From: Candidatus Poribacteria bacterium
GTDB taxonomy: Bacteria > Poribacteria > WGA-4E > WGA-3G
Reading direction: 5' to 3'
Assembly: GCA_022827185.1 (NCBI GenBank)
Contig: JAJDTM010000039.1
Span: 1-64,000 of the forward strand
Length of the DNA: 64,000 nucleotides
This document shows positions 53,584 to 62,800 of this stretch, piece by piece. The notes beneath the pieces were generated by a model that made no database searches, was not told the origin of the DNA, and saw only the letters and a list, made by a program, of their open reading frames with translations. The number at the start of each line of letters is the position of its first letter. Positions within the stretch are counted from its first letter, which is position 1. The position numbers and the translations under genes were made by a program.

Positions 53584-54747
53584 ATGAGGAATCACAAATT
53601 ACAGCATATTAAAAAACCGTTTTATCTTCTGAGTCTACTTACTGTTGGGCTTCTGCTGCTAAATCAACAGATCTCAGAAGGCTATATCGCGAAACGTTAT
53701 AGTGTGCCGCAGATCGTCAGCGAAAGCAGCAACATTCTCTTCGGGACGGTTTCGGAGATTAACACCAAACGCCGGACTGCAAAGGTTCAGGTCGAAAGAT
53801 ATCTGAAAGGCAACCCGGAGTTTAACGAGATCAAGATCCGGCTTGATGTCTACAAAGGAGAGGCGGATCACCGAGAAGAGGCGATGCGTCTCATGAAACA
53901 GGACGCGCCGATTATCGTCTTTTATCTCAGAGAAGGCAGACGCATTGATAGCCTCGCACACGTAAGTGGAAAATGGTTCCAAACACAAACCACAAGACGG
54001 GGAGACGAATGGGGGTGGTGGCTGTTTACACATACTGAGAAATACCTCAACAGAGACAAAATCTCAAGACGAGATTCAACTGCCGATTTTCAAAAAGAAT
54101 TGGATGCCATGTTGGGAGAAGATGCCATCCAGTTCCATTTTCTCAGGACAGACAGCTATAGGGAAGAGTACCCCGCTATCTCCAGTATCAATTCCATAGG
54201 AGACCGCTGGATTGCCTATGATGGAACAACGAATCGCGACCTACCCAGGCTCAACAAGGCAGATATCTTATGGATCGGTTTCCGCACGCTCTCGCGAGAT
54301 GGGAGATACCGTCTGAACAACGAACAAGAAAATCGGATTAAAGAATTCGTGAAAAACGGCGGCGTTGTTATCGTCTCTGGACAGGATAGCGATGAGGACC
54401 GTCCGTGCCGGACGGGGTGGTTACCCGAACCGCTCAATGGCGTAGAGAGCTCACGACGCAATGATTTTCAACCGACTTCCGATGCCGGTGAACTCTTTAA
54501 AGCACCACACCGCATCCGATCAGGGCAGCTCGCGCTTGACGACTCATGGAGCGGATGGAATCAAAAATATCAAGTACTGGCAACCACCAACAAGGGTAAA
54601 GAGATTGTCGTCGCTAAACTGCGATATGGTAAAGGTATGTATCTTATCACCAATCTCCGCAACAGTCAGAGAAAGGAAGTCGATCAAAATCGTCAGATGC
54701 TTGAAAACCTGGTGCATTTCGCTGTCGAGTTCTTGAAAGACTCTTGA
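53584..54747 (+). CDS. Exported protein with N-terminal OB-like and C-terminal GATase-like regions
   Basis: This 387-residue protein starts at 53584 with GGAG 9 bases upstream. It has a signal anchor (residues 10-32) and a first domain (residues 38-130) with VPQIVSESSNILFGTVSEINTKRRTAKVQVERYLKG, a beta-rich region. A later part has LPRLNKADILWIGFRTLSRDGRYRLNNEQENRIKEFVKNGGVVIVSGQD, as in GATase-like or ThuA-like proteins, and a final RYGKGMYLITNL. The function is not known. The PQQ-propeller gene follows after 21 bases, so they likely form one unit. Confidence 0.72.
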   Translation: MRNHKLQHIKKPFYLLSLLTVGLLLLNQQISEGYIAKRYSVPQIVSESSNILFGTVSEINTKRRTAKVQVERYLKGNPEFNEIKIRLDVYKGEADHREEAMRLMKQDAPIIVFYLREGRRIDSLAHVSGKWFQTQTTRRGDEWGWWLFTHTEKYLNRDKISRRDSTADFQKELDAMLGEDAIQFHFLRTDSYREEYPAISSINSIGDRWIAYDGTTNRDLPRLNKADILWIGFRTLSRDGRYRLNNEQENRIKEFVKNGGVVIVSGQDSDEDRPCRTGWLPEPLNGVESSRRNDFQPTSDAGELFKAPHRIRSGQLALDDSWSGWNQKYQVLATTNKGKEIVVAKLRYGKGMYLITNLRNSQRKEVDQNRQMLENLVHFAVEFLKDS

Positions 54748-54768
54748 TAAGATGTGAGGTAATTACAG

Positions 54769-56337
54769 ATGAAAAAAGCGAGTTCAAAACAGACAAGGAA
54801 GGCACATAGGCATAATGTTTGGCGGTTCGGTTTCTCTGTCAAGCTGCTACTAACGCTGTGTTTTACGCTTCTTTTCTTTGGTACAGCAAGCCCCGCGTAT
54901 GCAGTTATCCCGCAGCTTCTGGGACCCCTCACTGCATTGCTGAGTATCATCCCGCAGATTCTCGCCTTTGTTGGGGTCGCACTGATAACAGCGCTCGTAT
55001 TCGCACGCGATACCACAAAAATGCTTTTCTACAGATTCCGAGACTTCGCGAGTGCCCACAAAGTTATCGTTTCTGTGATTGGTGTGATTGTTCTCCTTGG
55101 GACCACCTTGGGGATCTACCAAATGATGCAGACACCTACCTCCGTCGTAATCGCCGGTGCAAATAATGTGAAAGGGGTTAGGGCATGGCCAACTTTCCGA
55201 GGCGGAAAGTATCGGACGGGACATTTAGACGCGCGCCCAGGACCAACAACGGGAACCCCCGCATGGGTCTTCAAAGAAGAAGACGGGATGGCGGTTGACT
55301 TCTCGTCATCGCCAGCGGTTGTCGGAAATCGGCTCTATATAGGTGCCTCGCACGGTTCAATCTTTTCACTCGGTGGCGCGACCTACTGCATCGATACAGA
55401 TTCACAAGAGGTCGTCTGGCGACACGCCTCCCCTACGCCAATTTTCTCGTCACCCGCAGTGGCGGGTGGCAGGGTCTACATCGGCGAAGGCTATCATGAG
55501 GATAGCAATTGCCATCTCCGATGCCTTGACGCAAAAACAGGTGAACAGATTTGGTCCTTCCCAACAACAAGTCATGTTGAATCGACACCTTTCATTAGCC
55601 AAGGGAAACTCTATTTCACAGCCGGTGCTGACGGTATCTACTGCATCGATGCCTTGGAAGGAGAAGAGATTTGGCACTTTAAAAACGTTCATGCCGATAT
55701 GTCGCCTGTTCTGCACAACGGTAAATTATATTTCGGTACGGGATACGGCAACTATCGAATCTATGCCGTTGATGCCCAAACGGGTACTGAAATCTGGTCG
55801 AAGCAGATGCCGTATCCTGTATGGGGGACTCCGAGCACCGATGACAATCTCGTCTTCTTTGGAATCGGACGGGGCAATTTCTCCGACAGTGATCCAATAC
55901 CGGCTGGTAAAGTCGTCGCACTCAATCCGGAAACCGGTGACACTGTATGGGAATATGAGGCGAAAGACGCTGTCTTCACAGCAATTGCCGTTCAGAACGG
56001 CTACGTCACTTTCGGTTCCCGCGATGGATCGGTCTATTGCCTCAGAGCGACGGACGGAAAACGGAACTGGCAAACTGGACTCGGCGCACCAGTTGTATCT
56101 TCACCCGCTGTAACACCCGATACTGTCTACGCCGCAACGAAAAACGGAAACGTCTACGCCTTATCTACTGAAGATGGAAAAGTAAAATGGGAATTTAACA
56201 CAAGAACTGTCACCAGAGGCGTAGAGCTCTATTCGTCACCCGCGGTTGCCAATGGATTTGTGTACATCGGTTCAAGCAAACGGTACATTTTTTGCTTGGG
56301 TGCTGATAACAACCGTGAAATTGTCGGTGACCGCTAA
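54769..56337 (+). CDS. PQQ-type beta-propeller protein with N-terminal membrane helices
   Basis: This 522-residue protein has a Lys/Arg-rich start, about three hydrophobic segments (residues 24-46, 50-75, 95-115), then a propeller with PQQ-like repeats: WVFKEEDGMAVDFSSSPAV, LDAKTGEQIWSFPT, VDAQTGTEIWSKQMPY, LNPETGDTVWEYEAKD and YALSTEDGKVKWEFNT. It resembles BamB-type or PQQ-dehydrogenase-like propellers but lacks dehydrogenase active-site residues that I can see. The propeller should be outside the membrane. Confidence 0.85.
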   Translation: MKKASSKQTRKAHRHNVWRFGFSVKLLLTLCFTLLFFGTASPAYAVIPQLLGPLTALLSIIPQILAFVGVALITALVFARDTTKMLFYRFRDFASAHKVIVSVIGVIVLLGTTLGIYQMMQTPTSVVIAGANNVKGVRAWPTFRGGKYRTGHLDARPGPTTGTPAWVFKEEDGMAVDFSSSPAVVGNRLYIGASHGSIFSLGGATYCIDTDSQEVVWRHASPTPIFSSPAVAGGRVYIGEGYHEDSNCHLRCLDAKTGEQIWSFPTTSHVESTPFISQGKLYFTAGADGIYCIDALEGEEIWHFKNVHADMSPVLHNGKLYFGTGYGNYRIYAVDAQTGTEIWSKQMPYPVWGTPSTDDNLVFFGIGRGNFSDSDPIPAGKVVALNPETGDTVWEYEAKDAVFTAIAVQNGYVTFGSRDGSVYCLRATDGKRNWQTGLGAPVVSSPAVTPDTVYAATKNGNVYALSTEDGKVKWEFNTRTVTRGVELYSSPAVANGFVYIGSSKRYIFCLGADNNREIVGDR

Positions 56338-56343
56338 CTTGGA

Positions 56344-56453
56344 TAGGAATTACGCATCCCCCGTTGCAGGCGGGGTTTCAAACCCGGTGTATCCCCCGTT
56401 GCAGGCGGGGTTTCAAACCCCGCCTGCAGTGCATAGAAAAATGCGTAAGTCCT
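56344..56453. mobile_element. MITE family 2 copy with two GCAGGCGGGG-type cores
   Basis: Ends are TAGGAATTACGCA and TGCGTAAGTCCT, inverted. Inside, two direct copies of CCCCCGTTGCAGGCGGGG are followed by TTTCAAACCC, the second then by CGCCTGCAG. The right end stands 13 bases before the ATG of 56467, and the GGAGG of that gene starts at its edge. Confidence 0.85.
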
Positions 56454-56466
56454 GTTGGAGGAAAAA

Positions 56467-57312
56467 ATGAAGAATTATGTTTTGACCGCAATAGCACTAC
56501 TCGTTTTACTCGCAAGCACTATAGCAGACGCACAGTGGCGCAGTAAAACGCACGATGAATATAAAGCACTCACAGGGATTGATGTTAAGATCGATGGTGA
56601 TCTTGGCGAATGGGATGGAGTTCTTGACACCGTCAAAGGCACCAATGGAAAACCTTTCTGCGGCGTTGAATTTGAAGGAGTCGGTGGCAAAGTTGGAGCC
56701 TTTGAGGAACACGCCGGCGGCAAATGGAACGGCGCGAAAGATCACGAAACCTGCTTCATGATTGTATGGAACGCAGAAGCCGTCTATATCGCACTCAGCG
56801 TGACAGATGATGAGCACGAACACGCCGCGGGTCAGGCGTGGAATGGCGATGGTGCACAGCTCGCCTTTGAAATGAGCGGCAAACGGGATGCAGGACAGCA
56901 ACTCTTCCTTTATAACGCCGGTTTGGATGATAAAGCCAAAGATATTCTGTTAGGAAATGAGCGGACGAACGGCAGCCCCGGAATCGTTATTGGCGACGAC
57001 CTCGCTATTGTCCGCAACGAAGGTGAAAAGAAAACCTACTACGAATTCAGGTTCCCGGCTAAGGAACTGCAAGTAAAAGGTGATAAGTTTAGCAACGGCT
57101 TTGAATTCGGGCTCGGTATCTGTGTCAATGATGGCGACAAAGCTGCTGGGCAAAACGGTCAAAAGGGGTGGAGTGGATGGTATACCCACTCTGTTGTCCA
57201 CGGAAAGAATTCTGAAAAAACGGGACTTGTTGTGCTTACCAATGAAACCCTTGCTGTTGAGGCAGCTAATAAATTGACGACGACATGGGGAAAACTCAAA
57301 TCCGCCCAGTAA
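56467..57312 (+). CDS. Secreted CBM9-like sugar-binding domain protein with C-terminal TWG tag
   Basis: This 281-residue protein starts at 56467 with GGAGG 5 bases upstream. It has a signal peptide (MKNYVLTAIALLVLLASTIADA) and one domain of the CBM9/DOMON-like group: DVKIDGDLGEWDGV, CFMIVWNAEAVYIALSVTDDEHEH, WNGDGAQLAFEMSG and YEFRFPAKEL. Such domains bind sugar ends. The last residues, NKLTTTWGKLKSAQ, match those of 27916-28644 and 32882-33652. A strong terminator follows. Confidence 0.87.
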   Translation: MKNYVLTAIALLVLLASTIADAQWRSKTHDEYKALTGIDVKIDGDLGEWDGVLDTVKGTNGKPFCGVEFEGVGGKVGAFEEHAGGKWNGAKDHETCFMIVWNAEAVYIALSVTDDEHEHAAGQAWNGDGAQLAFEMSGKRDAGQQLFLYNAGLDDKAKDILLGNERTNGSPGIVIGDDLAIVRNEGEKKTYYEFRFPAKELQVKGDKFSNGFEFGLGICVNDGDKAAGQNGQKGWSGWYTHSVVHGKNSEKTGLVVLTNETLAVEAANKLTTTWGKLKSAQ

Positions 57313-57331
57313 TGGATGTGAATAAAACGTA

Positions 57332-57364
57332 AAAAAAGCCGCCAATAATCTTGGCGGCTTTTTT
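57332..57364 (+). terminator. Bidirectional Rho-independent terminator
   Basis: Stem AAAAAAGCCGCCAA / TTGGCGGCTTTTTT, loop TAATC. It closes the CBM9-like gene and, with its A-tract, should also stop transcripts from the convergent DUF3500 gene. Confidence 0.95.
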
Positions 57365-57372
57365 ATGCTCCT

Positions 57373-57487
57373 TAGGGCTTACGCATTCCGTCTTAAAGTC
57401 CCCCTGATAAAGGGGATTTAGATGGGTTAAAAGGACGTAAATTCCCGCCTTAAAGTCCCCCTGATAAGGGGGATTTAGGGGGTTAAA
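57373..57487. repeat. Two CCCCCTGATAAGGGG repeats with a MITE family 2 left end
   Basis: The left end TAGGGCTTACGCA (57373-57385) is followed by two units beginning TTAAAGTCCCCCTGATAA, at about 57392 and 57450, each ending in GGGTTAAAA. The right end is not clear. Confidence 0.65.
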
Positions 57488-57505
57488 ATGTCCTATCTCC
57501 TCCAC

Positions 57506-58609
57506 CTAATGATCCTCGTCGTGGTCATGTTCATGATCGTGATCATGGTCGTGGTCATGATTGTGGTCATGATCATGTTCATGATCGTGATGATTTGCTT
57601 TGTGGTAGTGCAATCGAAGCAGATCGACACCAAAATCGTCTGCGATGTGCCGCCACACAGAGTGGATATGGTTCGCATCGTTCTGCGTGTTATCATACTC
57701 CACAAAGAAAAACGGACCGTGCAGTCTATAGTAGTGCGGTGTCTTCGGTGCTTCATCACCTGCCCATGCAAAATGGATGTCGTTGACGCGCCCTTCGCGT
57801 AATTTACGGTGTTCTATTTGGGCAACCTCATCAGGAAGTCGGTCAATGTATTCATGGACAAGTTCCATCAAGATTTCGCGCTGATGCGTTTCCATAGATG
57901 CCGCAGCTAACCCCTCAACACTCTCAAACTCAACTTTAGGGACATCACGCGTCAAAATATCGGACGGAGCCTCCGCATTGATGATTGTTTGCCCTTTCTG
58001 GGCAGTATTCAAGCTCGCAAGGAGTCTGCGAGCGATGTCTTCTTCTGCCGAAAGGACTCTTAATCCTTTTTTATCCCCCTGCGGTACCTCTGCCGGGTTT
58101 GAACCGAAAAATGACGGGTTCGGTGAGATGAGTTCGCGATTAACGACAGTAAAATTGAGCGAGACATGGTGCCCCTCAGCACGCCATCCCCACGCGCCAT
58201 TGCCTGTCGGGTCGCCAAACACGGTGAAAAAATAGAACCCCGGATCCCGCACAAGTCGGGCTGCCCCAGCAGCCTTCTCAATCTCACCGAGTGTCGTCTC
58301 CAAATTGATAATCGCGCGGGCTTTCTGATAGCCTTTCGCACTTAACCCGCTCTCCATGAGACCGAACGCTGCTTCCTGCTGTTTCGTGTTGAGTTCTTTG
58401 AGAGAAACACCTTCCCGTTCCCACATTTCAATCGGGATATAGTGCCACCGGAACCGTTCATTTCCATCAAATGGGAGTGCCGCCTTCTCGCGTAAAGGCG
58501 GTGTCAATGTATCCAGAAAGTTCCCCGCCGCCTGTGCCATCCGTTCGGCTGTCGCTGAAGCGGGGATAAACAAAGGTTTCAGTTCGGTATCGGTATGTAT
58601 ATGTGCCAC
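57506..58609 (-). CDS. DUF3500-family protein with His/Asp-rich tail
   Basis: This 367-residue protein starts with a GTG at 58609 with GGAGG 7 bases upstream. The body has RFRWHYIPIEMWEREGVSLKEL, GDPTGNGAWGWRAEGHHVSLNF and HGPFFFVEYDNTQNDANHIHSVWR, as in DUF3500 proteins, whose function is unknown. The last 25 residues are an almost pure His/Asp/Glu run (HHDHEHDHDHNHDHDHDHDH), a probable metal-binding tail. No signal peptide is seen, so it is probably cytoplasmic. The tail is coded by a CATGATCATG-like simple repeat and may vary in length. Confidence 0.85.
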   Translation of the reverse strand: MAHIHTDTELKPLFIPASATAERMAQAAGNFLDTLTPPLREKAALPFDGNERFRWHYIPIEMWEREGVSLKELNTKQQEAAFGLMESGLSAKGYQKARAIINLETTLGEIEKAAGAARLVRDPGFYFFTVFGDPTGNGAWGWRAEGHHVSLNFTVVNRELISPNPSFFGSNPAEVPQGDKKGLRVLSAEEDIARRLLASLNTAQKGQTIINAEAPSDILTRDVPKVEFESVEGLAAASMETHQREILMELVHEYIDRLPDEVAQIEHRKLREGRVNDIHFAWAGDEAPKTPHYYRLHGPFFFVEYDNTQNDANHIHSVWRHIADDFGVDLLRLHYHKANHHDHEHDHDHNHDHDHDHDHEHDHDEDH

Positions 58610-58738
58610 AAATAAACCTCCATTACCGTAGAATCGCAGTCCAGGGACCGCGCCCTACAAATCCTGTGAATTCAGTTTCCTTACCAAACCTATTTTAAAG
58701 CAACTGCACACCAAAATCAAGTATTTTGTAGTGAATTC

Positions 58739-58830
58739 CAAGTTCCCCTCTGATAAGGGGGTTTCTTCAAGTGGGGTTGGTGAATCCAAGTTCCCCCTGA
58801 TAAGGGGGGTTAGGGGGGTTTCTTCAAGTT
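58739..58830. repeat. Two CCCCCTGATAAGGGG-type repeats
   Basis: AAGTTCCCCTCTGATAAGGG and AAGTTCCCCCTGATAAGGGG stand 50 bases apart; both are followed by GGTTTCTTCAAGT. They match the family at 2228, 29898, 50998 and 57393. Confidence 0.7.
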
Positions 58831-58839
58831 AAGAAAAAA

Positions 58840-59015
58840 CAACCGCCTCAGACCCAGGCCCGGTAGGTTCGGTTTTGCGGTGTACTCACCCAAATTTTGC
58901 CCACACGCGGCAAAATTTGTCTTAGCTTTACATTTGCGACGTGCATTCCCAACCGAACCGGATACGACGCGGAAACCTTGAAGACTCCAAAAACCTCTTG
59001 AATCCCGTAGGGTTT
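58840..59015. repeat. CCGGTAGGTTCGG hairpin repeat, subfamily B, with loop insertion
   Basis: The block CTCAGACCCAGGCCCGG and TTGAAGACTCCAAAAACCTC match the copies at 22013 and 33785. Between the arms GGTTCGG and CCGAACC there is an extra stretch beginning TTGCGGTGTACTCACCCAAAT, the same as in the long family-1 MITE at 18584. Confidence 0.65.
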
Positions 59016-59209
59016 ATTTGCTTGGGTATTTCTTCAGTATCTCTGTAGCAGCGTTTTCAAGCAAAACCTAGGTTTCCCCGTAGGGGCGGCATCTATAGAG
59101 ACGCCATCTCAAAATGATGTGAAAAACCCCTAAATTGACACCAATAGTGCGGTTAGAAAAAAAATATTACGCACTTTTCAAGCCCAATTAATAATTTTCA
59201 TTAAATTAT

Positions 59210-59238
59210 TTGCTTTTTTTTTGAAAATATTCTATAAT
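59210..59238 (+). promoter_or_regulatory. Candidate promoter in the intergenic region
   Basis: TTGCTT (59210-59215), 17-nt spacer, TATAAT (59233-59238), in AT-rich DNA. No gene start follows for 630 bases. Confidence 0.4.
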
Positions 59239-59651
59239 CTAAGTTACATACAGGCTTTATAATGTAATTATTGAAATTAAAACAGAAATTGACTGATTAT
59301 AACCAAAGTTGCCACTTTGTAGCATAGGAAACCGTTAGCCTATGCCTCTTCGGGTTCTCCGAAATTCTCAAAAATGACCGCTGTTCACTGAAAAACGGTA
59401 AAACCGAATGTCCGAGTCCAAAAATGCAAAGCAGATACCGCAATCCTAACATCACAAAAGCGACTTTCCCCGCACCTCACATTGAGGATGTGCGCGGTAA
59501 GAGTGTGCGCTGCTGCCCAGGATATTCGTTGGTTCCGAGCATTATTAACGCGGAGTTGACCACATGGTTACGCCCTCCCCCCGATTAATAATTAATAAGT
59601 ATTACATTTCACAAGATAGTATAGCCTTCACGGTCATTCTCTCTTTGTCAT

Positions 59652-59702
59652 GCCCGCGCCCGTTTCGTCTGGCACGAAACGGTTCGTCGCGGGCTGTTTT
59701 TG
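59652..59702 (+). terminator. Terminator-like double hairpin
   Basis: GCCCGCG / CGCGGGC encloses an inner CCGTTTCGT / ACGAAACGG stem and is followed by TGTTTTTG. It lies before the adhesin gene and would end a transcript from the candidate promoter at 59210. Confidence 0.65.
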
Positions 59703-59748
59703 TTGCATGCGGCTTTTCTGAAGCCATCTTATCCTTACCACTCTCTAT

Positions 59749-59844
59749 TGCAGGCGGGGTGTTTTTGCTTGGGTATTTCCCCTAGAAACCCCGCCTGCAG
59801 GGAGAGGGTTTGAAACCCCGCCTGCAGGGGACTGCGTAAGTCGT
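59749..59844. mobile_element. MITE family 2 remnant
   Basis: Contains GCAGGCGGGG and CCCCGCCTGCAGGG cores twice and the right end TGCGTAAGTCGT, with no clear left end. It lies just before the ATG at 59871. Confidence 0.65.
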
Positions 59845-59870
59845 ATTGAATACGGATAAAGGAGTCTATG

Positions 59871-62800
59871 ATGAAACTACTATTTGAAAACAAAAGATAT
59901 ATTTTATCAATTTTCCTGACCGCTTTGATGGTTTTTTCTACATATATATCAGGGTATGCCGATGAGAACAATGCACCTGTGTTCAAAGAACGGGGGCGCG
60001 CAACACGCTCTATTGCAGAGAACACCCCAGCCGGGGTAAACATCGGCGCGCCGGTCGCTGCAACCGATGCAGATGGCGACACACTCACCTATACGAAGGG
60101 GTGGATCGATGGAATGGCATTTAGTCTCGACAGCAATACCGGTCAAATCCGAACCAAAGCACCCTTGGACTATGAAACGAAGAGCCTCTATTCGTTTGCT
60201 ATTTTTGCCGACGATGGCAATGGCGGTAGACGTGCCATTAGCGTCACAATCAATGTCACGGATGTTGATGAAACGACTGGAAACAACGCGCCGATCTTCA
60301 AGGATGGCAGCAGTACGACGCGATCTATTGCTGAAAATACCGATTCCGGGGCAAATATCGGCAGCGCGATTGCTGCGACGGATGCGGATGACGACACCTT
60401 AACCTATACCCTCGGTGGCACGGATGCGAGTTCATTTAGCATTGTTTCCACCTCTGGGCAACTCCGAACCAGTGCAGCCCTCAACTATGAAAGCAAGTCG
60501 TCTTATTCCGTGTCGGTTTCTGTCTCTGATAACAACGGCGGTAGCGATAGCATTCCCGTCACGATCAATGTCACGAACGTCAACGAAGCACCCAGCTTCG
60601 CAACCCGCACCGCAACACGGACCATCGCAGAGAACACCGCAGCCAACACAAATATCGGGAGTCCGGTTACTGCGACCGATGTGGATGCGAACACCACATT
60701 CGCCTATACGCTCGGTGGCACGGATAAGGCATCGTTTAGCATCGTCAGCACCACCGGTCAACTCCGAACCAGTGTCGCCCTGGACCGTGAAACAAAAGCC
60801 TCCTATTCTGTGACAGTCACTGCCTCCGATGGGAGTCTGTCGGATACGATCGCCGTCACAATCAATGTGACGAATGTCAACGAGGCACCGAATTTCGCAA
60901 GCAGCACCGCGACGCGTTCCATCGCAGAGAACACCGCCTCCGGTGAAGACATCGGTGCTGCCGTGGCGGCGACAGATGTCGATGGCGACACCTTAGCATA
61001 TACTTTAGGTGGCACGGATGCGAGTTCGTTTAGCATCGTCAGCACATCGGGACAACTCCAAACCAGTGCTGCTTTGGACCGTGAAACAAAAGCCTCCTAT
61101 TCTGTGACAGTCACTGCTACTGATGGTGGTAATCTGTCGGATACAACCACCGTCACCATCAATGTGACGAATGTCAACGAGGCACCAAGTTTCGCAAGCA
61201 ACACCGCGACGCGTTCCATAGCGGAGAACACCGCAGCCAACACAAATATCGGAGCTGCTCTCACTGCGACAGATGTCGATAGTGGGAATACGATCACCTA
61301 TTCGATCCCGACAACGGGGGATGCCGCAGCCTTTAGCATCGTCAGCAATACAGGGCAACTGAAAACAAAGAATGCCCTGAACTATGAAAACGACACCTCC
61401 TATACCGTCGTTGTGACGGCTTCCGATGGAACTTTGTCAGATACCATCACCATCACGATCAGTGTCACAGATGTCAACGAGGCACCGGCGTTCGCTGCTG
61501 GAACAACCATCAGTAATATTTCTGCCACCAAAGGCACGGCAATCACCTCCGTGACCTTGCCAGAAGCAACGGATCCTGATGCGAACGCTACTATCACATA
61601 CACGGTGACACCCGCACTCCCTGCCGGTTTGACCTTTACGGCTTCAACGCGCATCCTCTCAGGAACGCCTACGGCTGTGTCGGCTTCATCGACTTATACC
61701 TATACGGCAAGTGATAGCACCCTTTCAGCCACCTCGACGTTCAAAATTCAAGTGAACGCGCCTGCTAACCGCGCGCCGACCTTCACCGCTGGCACCAGCA
61801 CCACACGCTCTATTGCGGAGAACTCCGATTCGGGCACAGACATCGGAACCGCGATTGCTGCGACCGATGCGGATAATCATACCCTCACCTATACGTTGGG
61901 TGGCACGGATGCGAGTTCATTTAGCATTGTTTCCACATCCGGACAACTCCAAACCAGTGCAGCCCTAAACTATGAAAGCAAGTCGTCTTATTCGGTGTCG
62001 GTATCTGTTTCAGATAACAACGGCGGGAGCGATAGCATTGCCGTCACGATTAATGTGACCAACGTCAACGAGGCACCAAGTTTCGCAAGCAGCACCGCGG
62101 CACGTTCCATAGCAGAGAACACGGTGTCGGGACAAAACATCGGTAGTGCTGTATCTGCGACGGATGTGGATGCGAATACCACACTCACCTATACCCTCGG
62201 TGGCACGGATGCCGCATCGTTTAGCATCGTCAGTACATCCGGACAACTCCAAACAAGCGCGGCGTTAGACTATGAAACAAAGAACGCCTATTCCGTGACG
62301 GTCACTGCCGCCGATGGCACTGGCGATGGGAGCCTCAGCACCAGCATTCCCGTCACGATCAACCTCACGGATGCCAACGACGCGCCTGTGTTCACCGCTG
62401 GCGATAGCACAACGCGCACTATCGCAGAGAACTCGGTTGCGAACACAAACATCGGCACAGTGGTCGCCGCAACCGATCAGGATAAGAAGCCGGACCCGGT
62501 GAACCCAGGGCAGCTCATCGCTAAGGATACCATTACCTATTCGATCCCGACAGCAGGGGATGCCGCAGCCTTCAGCATTGACAGCAATACAGGGCAACTG
62601 AAAACAAAAGATGCCCTGAACTATGAAAACGACAACTCTTATACGGTTGTTGTGACGGCTTCCGATGGAAGCTTGACCGATACCATCACCGTCACGATCA
62701 GTGTCACAAACGTCAATGAGACACCGACGTTCGCTAACGGAGCAAGCATCAGCAATATTTCTGCCACCAACGGAACGGCAATCACCTCCGTAACCTTGCC

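Larger units (their letters stand above)
58610..59870. other. 1.26-kb intergenic region rich in repeats
   Basis: Holds no gene I can support. In order it has two CCCCCTGATAAGGGG-type repeats (58739-58778, 58788-58830), a subfamily-B hairpin repeat (58840-59015), an AT-rich part (59150-59290), a promoter-like pair (59210-59238), a single copy of the 30-bp GTAGCATAGG repeat (about 59314-59345), several short hairpins, a terminator (59652-59702) and a family-2 MITE remnant (59749-59844). Confidence 0.7.

Noticed and set aside
57493..57802. Hydrophobic plus-strand frame rich in Val, Met and Ile at the end of the DUF3500 gene
   Set aside because: It is the reverse complement of the His/Asp tail repeat and is not a membrane protein gene.
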